A DNA stretch of 64,000 nt from Pterois miles (taxonomy: Eukaryota; Chordata; Actinopteri; Perciformes; Scorpaenidae): assembly GCA_947000775.1 (NCBI GenBank), contig CAMQGK010000637.1, forward strand, positions 26,769,501 to 26,833,500, in the 5' to 3' direction. Made by a program: the position numbers and the translations under genes. The notes below the pieces were generated by a model. That model was given only the letters and a program-made list of their open reading frames with translations. It had not been told where the DNA came from and ran no database searches. Shown here one piece after another: positions 56,963 through 64,000 of this stretch (the first letter of the stretch is position 1; each line of letters starts with the position of its first letter).

Positions 56963-57732
56963 GCAACATTAATAACATAGCAAACTATGAACCACATTCA
57001 TTTCTTTTATTACATTGCACTGGAGCTGCTGAAAGTTGCATCAGGAACAAACAGAAACCATCTGCCACAAGAACAGATGTGAGAAACCATTTGAACAATT
57101 TAAAACGATTTCTTAAACTCAAACTCTGTTGTGTTATAGGTTTCTATAGTAGAAAGCTCTGGAAAAGCTTCTAAGTTGACCTTGAGTTTAGATTTCTTTG
57201 TCAAACTTCTGTTTCTAAGATCAAGAGTGAACTTTCACACTGAAATAAAACACTTTTTTCCACATATTTTCTCAGCGTGTGGAGAAGAAAATAATCTTTT
57301 CACTGGTCTGACCAATGTCATTACCAGACACAATTACTGACTCCTAAAACCACATTTTATTCTTTGGTACAAGCATATGCATGATGTATTTGAAGTTGAT
57401 TGCATTGAAGCTCATTACATTATGTCTCGTAACATTAAAGCAGGTAATCCTGTGTGTCTACAATACAGAAACAGAAATATACATAAACATGACCAAAACT
57501 GTAAACAAATAATGGATTATTCCTTTTAAATGGCAACAGACACATTTTCCTTCTTTAACTTATCATTATGAAGTAAATGTTGATTGCATAATGTAAAACC
57601 AATAGAATAATGACACCATCTGTGTTTAGATTGGTTCCCTATAAGTCTCAATTTCCCTGCCACCGGGGAGAGAAAACGAGGATAGCATTTTTCTTTTCCC
57701 TGGTAGCTATCGGTAGCTAACCCCAGTTAGAA

Positions 57733-58026
57733 AGAAAAGAAAGAAAGATTTCCTTTTTAGTCCCACAGTGGGGAAATTCAGTTTTACACTCTGTTGTTCA
57801 CACAGTACATATACATGCGTGAATGGAGAGATGTCAGAGTGAGGGGCTGCTCTGACAAGCGCCAGAGAGTTGGGGGTTTGGTGCCTTGCTCAGGGGCACC
57901 TCGGAGTGCCAAGAGGTAAACTGGCATCTCTCCAGCAACCAGTTGGTCTTGGTCCATGGGGGTCTTGAACCGGCGTCCTCCACGTCCTAACCCAAGTCCT
58001 TATGGACTGAGTTACTGCCGTAAAGC
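57733..58026 (-). mobile_element. tRNA-derived SINE, copy 3 (minus)
   Basis: Reverse of the SINE: TTTAGTCCCACAGTGGGGAA, TGGTGCCTTGCTCAGGGGCA, CTTGAACCGGCGTCC (box B region), GACTGAGTTACTGCC (box A region). The tail is a GAAA run at 57731-57748. Confidence 0.9.
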
Positions 58027-59875
58027 ACTGACACTAACGGGTATCAGTGCTTTGTTTACATGCACACTACCATCCAACTATTATTACAAATGTGAAAATA
58101 TTGTGAAAATATTGTGAATTTGACATGGGTCATGTAAACAGCATATTCCGTTTGGCTATTCTGAATTAGGCCTTATTACGAATGGAGCATTTTCCGATTA
58201 AGACATGTGGGATATGCTGATATCATTCAGGTTTTAGGAGCATTTTTTGCACAATATGCGTCTCAACTGGGTTTTTTTACGACAGTTTGCACACACGACC
58301 TCTTGCCTGTTTACAGCCAGCTCTGTGAGAGATGCATGTCCAAAAGAAAAGCCCACATTTCTGGTTGGAAGAAGAAACACAGCTACTCTTAAACATTAAG
58401 AAAGATTTGGATATCAACAAGTTTTTGCAAACTATCCAACGCCGACCTTCTAAAGACGGTGATTGAAGGAATGAAAGAGGAAGGCTGTGTTCGCACGGTT
58501 CAACAAGTCCACCACCAGTAATGTAAATGTGCATGGCTGCACGTAAACAGGAATATTAGAATAATTAATTTTCATTAGCCATGTTGAAAGCTTCTAGGGA
58601 TATTGTCTTTTTCAGAATAAAGGCAAATGGAAATACAGTCACTGTACAGTCTTTGCAGAACTTACAATAAACAAACTGTGGAAAACAAAATGCAGTGTGT
58701 CCTGTGCAGTGTTGCCAAATCTTTTTCAATGAAAGTAGCTCGCACTAGCTCTAAAAGTCCCTAAAAGTAGCCAGATGATATCATACACTTATCTGCATAT
58801 CGGTGGCGTCATCGTGCCTTCATTTGCATAAAGCTTCTTGGTAACAGTGAATGAGAGACTGCCTGCACACATATATTTCTTGCTATTTCCCTGATGGCCT
58901 GAATAAGTCGCTAAATTTGTTGCTAGTAGTAGGCTCTAAGGAAAAATGGAAAGCGATCTGGTTGTCTTGGCAACAGAGGCACCAACAATAATACCATTGG
59001 AAATGCTGAGGGGGTCGGGGGGGCGAAAGTTTATACCACTTTAAAAACATCATTTTCTCTCTCTGGCTTTCATCCGAACCAGCTGATCAGTGTGAAGCCT
59101 AAGAGGCCAGGACAACCTTCACGCCTGCCTCGCCATCTCAATCGATCTTTGCAGACAGATGGGAGGCCGGTTGTGGCGCCGTGCGGTTACCATGGTTACC
59201 ACATCACCCGCACACAGTCATCCCTCCATCAGTGATTTCCACAGAGCGAATACCTCGTCAGGTCTGACTGTTTCGCTGGCTCCACCGAGTGTTTCCCACA
59301 GTGTAAACTCATCGGCACACCCCCGCAGTTCCTCAGCATGACGATACAACACTGACGAGGACAAAACTGTTTTCTTTTTTCTCTCTCTGTTTGCTTTGCA
59401 GTAAATATTTACTGCTCCTGCATGGGGGTTTCTGTGAGGAACTACACACCACGTCAGCTGACGCCCGCCTGTGTTTGTGATGTATCTTTGAGAGTACAAG
59501 CTTCACTCCATCAACAACCCTTAGGCTTCTACCAAACACATGAAGCTCAGTTAGCAAGAGCCAGGACTAAAGGTTGTTTGACCTCCTTCAGGAGTATTCA
59601 CCCTCCTGTTCCCTGCGCTCATCTGACAGTCTGACACTTTTACAACATTCAAATCCCACCTCAAAACTCACCTGTTCAAACTGGCCGTAGTGTCCCATCA
59701 TTCTGTGCTCTTCCCTTAACATCATGACTGCTTTATTCCCCCTCATATAAACGTGTTATGTGTGCTCTGCTGGTGTTTTTGTCATGTTTAATTTGTTTGA
59801 GCGTTTCCTTTTTGTATTATAAGGTGTCCCTGGGTGTCCTGAAAGTCATCACCAAATGAAATGCATTATTATTTT
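58027..59875 (-). other. kalrn: kalirin intron 2, middle part
   Basis: No exon recognised. 59636-59872 (AATCCCACCTCAAAACTCAC, AAGGTGTCCCTGGGTGTCCT, AATGCATTATTATTTT) resembles the 3' end of a fish LINE. 58704-58790 (TGTTGCCAAATC...AAAGTAGCC) is loosely similar to 31895-31930. Confidence 0.5.
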
Positions 59876-59971
59876 GTAAGGCTGTCAAAGTAAACACAAT
59901 AGTAACGAGTTAATGCAAGTTCTTTTATCGCTACTAATTTCCTTAACGCATTAACACAACTTATGATCTTT
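59876..59971 (+). mobile_element. end of a hAT-like DNA transposon, cut by a SINE
   Basis: GGCTGTCAAAGTAAACACAA TAGTAACGAGTTAATGC and TTAACGCATTAACACAACTT match a very common fish element end. The sequence stops where the SINE at 59972 begins. Confidence 0.6.
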
Positions 59972-60249
59972 AGAAGAAGAAGAAGAAGAAGATCAACCTT
60001 TATTAGTCCCACAGTGGGGAAATTCAATTTACACTCTGTTTAACTTATACATGGTACATGCACACAAACACACACACACATGCAGTAATGGAGAGATGTC
60101 AGAGTGAGGGGGCTGCTCCAGACAAGCGCCCCGAGCAGTTGGGGGTTTGGTGCCTTGCTCAGGGGCACCTCGGCAGTGCCCAAGAGGTAAACTGGCACCT
60201 CTCCAGCTACCAGTTCACACTCAGTTTTTGGTCCATGTCGGGATTTGAA
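59972..60249 (-). mobile_element. tRNA-derived SINE, copy 4 (minus, 5'-truncated)
   Basis: Body and (GAA)n tail as in the other copies. Its head is lost just after the box B region (GGATTTGAA at 60240-60248), so it lacks box A. Confidence 0.9.
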
Positions 60250-60294
60250 AGGCTCTAGCAGCTTAGTTTTTAGTTTTAGTCAAAGGGAAAATCA

Positions 60295-60660
60295 TGCAGA
60301 AGTAAACAAATACATAAATGCAAAAAGGTAAATAAATACATGAATTTAAAAATAAACATTAAATAAATAAAAATAAATGCAAAAATAAAAAAGTAATAAA
60401 AATAAATGCAAACAAATAAATTAATTTAAAAATTAATTTAAAAATACATATATAAATTAAAGGGAAAATTAAACAGAAAAGTACATAAACAAGGGAATTA
60501 ATACAAAGATAAATAAATAAAGATGCAAATTAAAACAGAAATGTTAATGTCACATTTCATCAATTACTTAATGGTTACAGTTATTTTCAACTTCGTTTTT
60601 ATTACATTTATTTATTTATTTATTGAGTCATTTATTTATTTATTAATACATTTTCTTTTA
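60295..60660. repeat. AT-rich low-complexity foldback (TAAA)n/(TTTA)n
   Basis: AAATAAATA-rich 60295-60535 followed by TTTATTTATTTATTTATT at 60605-60655, which can pair with it. Possibly a foldback element; family not recognised. Confidence 0.6.
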
Positions 60661-61204
60661 TTTTGGCAGGTCCTGTCCTCTGCAGTCACCAACCCCAGAC
60701 ATCAGTTTGCAGTAATTAATGAGGTATGTAGGTAGTTATTGATGTATTTCTGCAGTATTTCGTTTAGCTATGGAGTGGCGTTTACAAAATAAAAGCATTC
60801 CAGAAGTATTATTACCTTCAACACCGACTCCCTCACATCAGAGAGTGTGATCTCTCTATATAAAGCGTTTTTGAATGAAACTGAAATAGTTTTCCATGTT
60901 GCGGTAAACAGGCTGGTGTGATAACGATGAATGGAATCCAACAGCTAATCGCTTAACTGATGTAAGTGAAGCAAGGCTGACTGATTTTCCACTGTATTAA
61001 CTGTGCACCTCTGTTTAGATAAACAGGCTATTTCATTCAGTTCACTGAGGAGTTTCCGGAGACATTTACAGTGACACAGATGTGAAAATGACAGAGTTAA
61101 AAATACTGTATGAAACTGTCAAGTTCTTGCATTTTCTCTATTATCACACAGCGCTAGTGATAATTGCTACTCATCTGCTGACATCAGGCTCAGATATGAC
61201 TCAC

Positions 61205-61327
61205 CTTCTCGGCATCCTGTTCGAACAGACGGAGCTGAAAGCACTGATCCAGCTTCAGCTTCCTTACGTGCCACATCTGATGGAGATGCTGCCTCGTGGA
61301 GTGGAGCTTATCCAGCAGACTGGCCAC
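61205..61327 (-). CDS. kalrn: kalirin exon 2: end of spectrin repeat 1
   Basis: 123 bp, residues 45-85 (VASLLDKLHSTRQHLHQMWH...FEQDAEK), phase 0 to phase 0. Acceptor tgccag|GTG, donor GAGAAG|gtgagt. It carries the 'W..RK.KLD....LR.FEQD' signature typical of the last helix of Trio/kalirin spectrin repeats, which returns in exons 7, 11, 13 and 19. A 101-codon plus-strand open frame over the same bases (61082-61387) is its antisense shadow. Confidence 0.94.
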
Positions 61328-61429
61328 CTGGCAAAAAGCAAAGAATTAGATGACGTTTCTTATGATGTCTTATCCATTTGGAGCTAAGTTCAACTGGTTT
61401 GACTGATTGAGAAACATGGTGCAGTTCAT

Positions 61430-62144
61430 TCGTTTTGAAATTGGTCCATTTTTGAGGGAGAACATTGCAGACGGCAGCCGCTGAACAGGCAACTCTTCAC
61501 CGTCAATGTACATCCAGTAAAAGTACTTGTTTTTGCCATTGACAGGCTCAGATTGCTATTATAAGTGTCTGACAACATGATGAAAATGATCCTACGGAGA
61601 AAATGTAAGTTTTTTAAGTTAAATAAATAATTTCTGTTTACCTTTCATGCCATCCAGTTTGTTTGTTATTGTGGTACGTGGCTTTTTGTCAGAAGACAAA
61701 CAGTGGAAACGTGAGTGAGAGCTGGAGGGAGGAGTGTCGGTGTTGTCAGTTTGTTGTGTTGGAGTGCAGAAAGCGAAGCTCAGTGTTATCTAAAACGTTT
61801 TCAATATCATGGCTGAATATTTAAAAAGATTTCAGAACGAGACTCCTCTTAGAGAGACACACAATAACAAACAGACCGGATCAAGCGAAAGGTAAAGAAT
61901 AGTCCTTTCCATAATATTGTCAGACACTTCAAATAACAATCTGAGCCTGTCACTGGTGAAAACACTTTTAGTGGGCATACTGTACATTGACAGCACTTGC
62001 CCGATGTTTATAATGCAGCCCATTCAGTGGCTGTTTGCAGCGTTCTCCCTCAATACTGGACCAATTTAAAAACTTGTTGTCCCCATTCGTCACTGAAAAC
62101 ATGGGAAACGTGGTCCAGGTTGCAAAATACCGGTTACCCTTCAA
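61430..62144. mobile_element. foldback MITE, second copy of the 20082-20840 family
   Basis: Left: TTGGTCCATTTTTGAGGGAG, GCAGACGGCAGCCGCTGAAC. Right: CTCCCTCAATACTGGACCAA, GGTCCAGGTTGCAAAATACC, GGTTACCCTTCAA. The left terminal ~40 bp are missing. It lies in intron 1, about 100 bp from exon 2. Confidence 0.8.
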
Positions 62145-63066
62145 CAGTTTTTATTTTGTAAAAATCAATGGCAGATTAGCTTTTCTACTTTTTAAAGCTC
62201 TCAGTTACTTTTGATATTTCACCACGTCTATCCTCTGATATCTCAGATGATTCTCTGTTATTTGCAGGTCTTTGAACTACATCAATGGGTCGTGTAAGAA
62301 CAAGCATGTCAAGGTTTCCCCTGACATACCTCTAAATTTTCAATCCTTCACCTGCAGACATTTAATTTGGGCAAACATTCATATTAAACATTAATATAAA
62401 TACATTTTTCTGCTTGTAATGTACAGCGTACAGTATGTGCTTTATGCAACCAGCTTGTGCAATGAGACTCGCTGTGTTCTTCTGCAACTCTTCCTGTGGA
62501 GTCGCTTGGCTAATGAGCTGACATGCAATGAGAACTTCTCATTAGCTCTAATGAGGGACGCTGAGGAGCTCTGGGCCTTGACCAGGTGACAACAGAATGA
62601 CACTATGCACTTAATCATGCATTATGGTAGTGTGTGCTATTAGTGTTCACAGGTTGTAATGATGAATATACAGTTTTGGGAGGAGAATCACTTAATGAAA
62701 TCTTCGAGATTCATCCTCATAATTGGTAAAATTGACTGTTCTATCCTGTATTACGTTGGTTCGGTTTACATTGTGTTAGGTATTTCCTGCCTTACTTTCT
62801 AGTGAGAGTAAATCTCAGTTTTTGGTCATAATGTTCATAATGCTGTGTCAGTATCCTTGGTATAACCGACAATAAGCATGAAAGCATCTGCAGATAACAA
62901 AGTTTAGAACAAAATGCAATAATAAATAATTTAAATTTTTACAATCACGAAGATTTCAATATTTTTTTTTGTTAGGAGGCCCTTTTCCCCTACTGTATTC
63001 TGGACAAAATATGATTTTTAAAGAAATTATACTGATGTGGAGTCTCATCCATTGCAGTAAATGTAC
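62145..63066 (-). other. kalrn: kalirin intron 1, remaining part
   Basis: About 920 bp with no exon and no repeat that I recognise. Confidence 0.5.
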
Positions 63067-63198
63067 CTTGGGCACCAAGCTCTGGAAGTCAGCAGAGCCC
63101 GAGATGCAGTTCCTCCCTGAAAAACCATCACTAGATCGGATACACTGCAGCAACCTCTGGCCTTCCCGGTCCAACTCCTCCACTGGAGCCTTCAGCAC
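63067..63198 (-). CDS. kalrn: kalirin exon 1 of window: spectrin repeat 1, middle part
   Basis: 132 bp, residues 1-44 (VLKAPVEELDREGQRL...SLVPK), phase 0 at both ends. Acceptor tatag|GTG and donor CAAG|gtacat are both canonical. The segment GRNCISGSADFQSLVPK is very close to mammalian kalirin. It belongs to the first spectrin repeat, a three-helix bundle used for protein contacts; the first helix of this repeat must be in an exon beyond the right edge. It is the most 5' kalirin exon I can find in the window. Confidence 0.93.
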
Positions 63199-64000
63199 CT
63201 ATAGGAGACAATAAAAATGACTTTATTGCCTTAATATTAGAACTGGGATGACTCACCTATCTCTCAATTCAATACTATACTTCATGATACTTGGGTTTCG
63301 ATTTGATGTGTATCGTTATTTTTAAATATTGCAATTTTACAAGTACTTATTTCGATTTTTATTCACTTTTTTAACACTAGACATGGGAAAAAGTTGAATC
63401 ATGCACTTCTAGGGACTTTTACTTTGGAAAATATCAGAATTAGTACAGAAAAAATGTTTTTAGTATGTATGTAGATGTCCTGAATTCACATATATCAGGA
63501 TCATTGTCAGGAATTACTTTTGTTGTATTATTTTTTCCAGCAAACCAAAAATCAAAGAATAAAGACATTTCCCTCAATAATTAGTGGTATTTTTTTTTAA
63601 TTAATCAGGGACATGTAATGATTTACACCTTCTGTGCCTTTTGTTAACAAATTATTTTGAAAACCGGATGTAGTCACAAGTGTCTACTTCTGCTAACTTC
63701 ACAAAGTCCATCTCTAGCTCTCCTGTCAGCTGTCACATTTAACATAAACGTCAGTATATGGGTACGCTATCGCTGCATACCGCGTTACCAAAACACGCTA
63801 ACGTTTCCTGTCCGTGACAGAGTTAGCATGCAGCTTTAGCTGTGATGTCTAGCTCTGCTTGTCCTGCAATGTGTGAAACGTTTCCATCCTTTACTGGATG
63901 TGTAGGGTTTACCACATTAGGTTTAAAATGTAAGGGTGCATGTCATATCCATGTGGATCCTCTGCCGTTTTCTGCTTTCTAGTTTCGTCTCGCTGCTGGG
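63199..64000 (-). other. kalrn: kalirin intron upstream of exon 1 of window
   Basis: No exon. 63245-63400 (TCTCAATTCAATAC..GATACTTGGGTTTCGATTTG) resembles the start of a fish hAT element like that at 4775-5708. The end is not clear. Confidence 0.55.

Larger units (their letters stand above)
16446..63198 (-). other. kalrn: kalirin gene body: 32 internal coding exons (both gene ends outside window)
   Basis: This is the span of the recognised gene on the minus strand. Kalirin is a Rho-family guanine nucleotide exchange factor that activates Rac1 and RhoG and shapes the actin cytoskeleton in neurons and muscle. The exons join without a frame break into 1409 codons: spectrin repeats, DH, PH, linker. 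Kalirin is chosen over Trio from residues I recall as differing between the paralogues (LPSEMQELEIAIHRH, KTPA...RNNTKR, NTVDSDK). By comparison with the 1663-residue human kalirin-7, about 250 N-terminal residues (Sec14 domain and start of spectrin repeat 1) should lie to the right of the window. Teleosts often have two kalirin copies; I cannot say which this is. Confidence 0.95.

Noticed and set aside
43786..60258. Repeated open frame MERCQSEGAAPDKRPEQLG... at 43786-43989 and 60058-60258
   Set aside because: It is a translation of the SINE body, identical because the SINE is repeated. It is not a gene.
61082..61387. Plus-strand 101-codon frame over exon 2
   Set aside because: It is the antisense of a strongly conserved kalirin exon with correct minus-strand splice sites.
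16446..63198. Assignment to Trio rather than kalirin
   Set aside because: The domain order is shared, but LPSEMQ (exon 5), FEQYTIE (exon 11), YRRDEDWCG (exon 17), HTRGPEQQVK (exon 18), ALDWIQETGE (exon 20), KTPA..RNNTKR (exon 31) and NTVDSDK (exon 32) all follow kalirin.

Overview
The window is vertebrate genomic DNA, most likely from a percomorph ray-finned fish. It has long (GT)n and (CA)n microsatellites, many short non-autonomous DNA transposons beginning and ending in TTAA, a tRNA-derived SINE with an '...GGGACTAATAAAGG' 3' end and short tandem tail, and one large multi-exon gene with AG/GT splice sites. No bacterial-style gene is present.

The single recognised gene is kalirin (kalrn), on the minus strand, read from right to left. 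I placed 32 internal coding exons between 63198 and 16446. Their lengths sum to 4227 nt, exactly 1409 codons, and every exon junction keeps frame. In order they encode the tail of the first spectrin repeat and eight complete repeats (exons 1-21), the Dbl-homology GEF1 domain (exons 22-28), its PH domain (exons 29-31) and the start of the acidic/serine linker ending in ...NTVDSDK (exon 32). Residue numbers in the entries count from the first codon of exon 1. The Sec14 N-terminus lies beyond the right edge. The first SH3, GEF2 and any kinase exons lie beyond the left edge. Kalirin rather than its paralogue Trio is supported by the LPSEMQ, KTPA...RNN.KR and NTVDSDK stretches.

Layout: 63199-64000 is upstream intron. 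16446-63198 is the exon-bearing part, where introns range from 86 bp to 5.5 kb and the larger ones are packed with mobile elements. 1-16445 is the beginning of the large intron after exon 32. It has no recognisable kalirin exon, but has microsatellites, several transposon relics and one speculative alternative first exon (8831-8875).

Main points for a second look: a 21-residue Gly/Ser-rich insertion in spectrin repeat 6; a GC-AG intron after exon 30; CA/TG repeats lying directly on splice sites of exons 3, 14 and 32 and inside the tiny intron 29; a duplicated decoy splice donor beyond exon 10; exon lengths that record the duplication history of the spectrin repeats; and nested transposons, two of which carry the same internal minisatellite.
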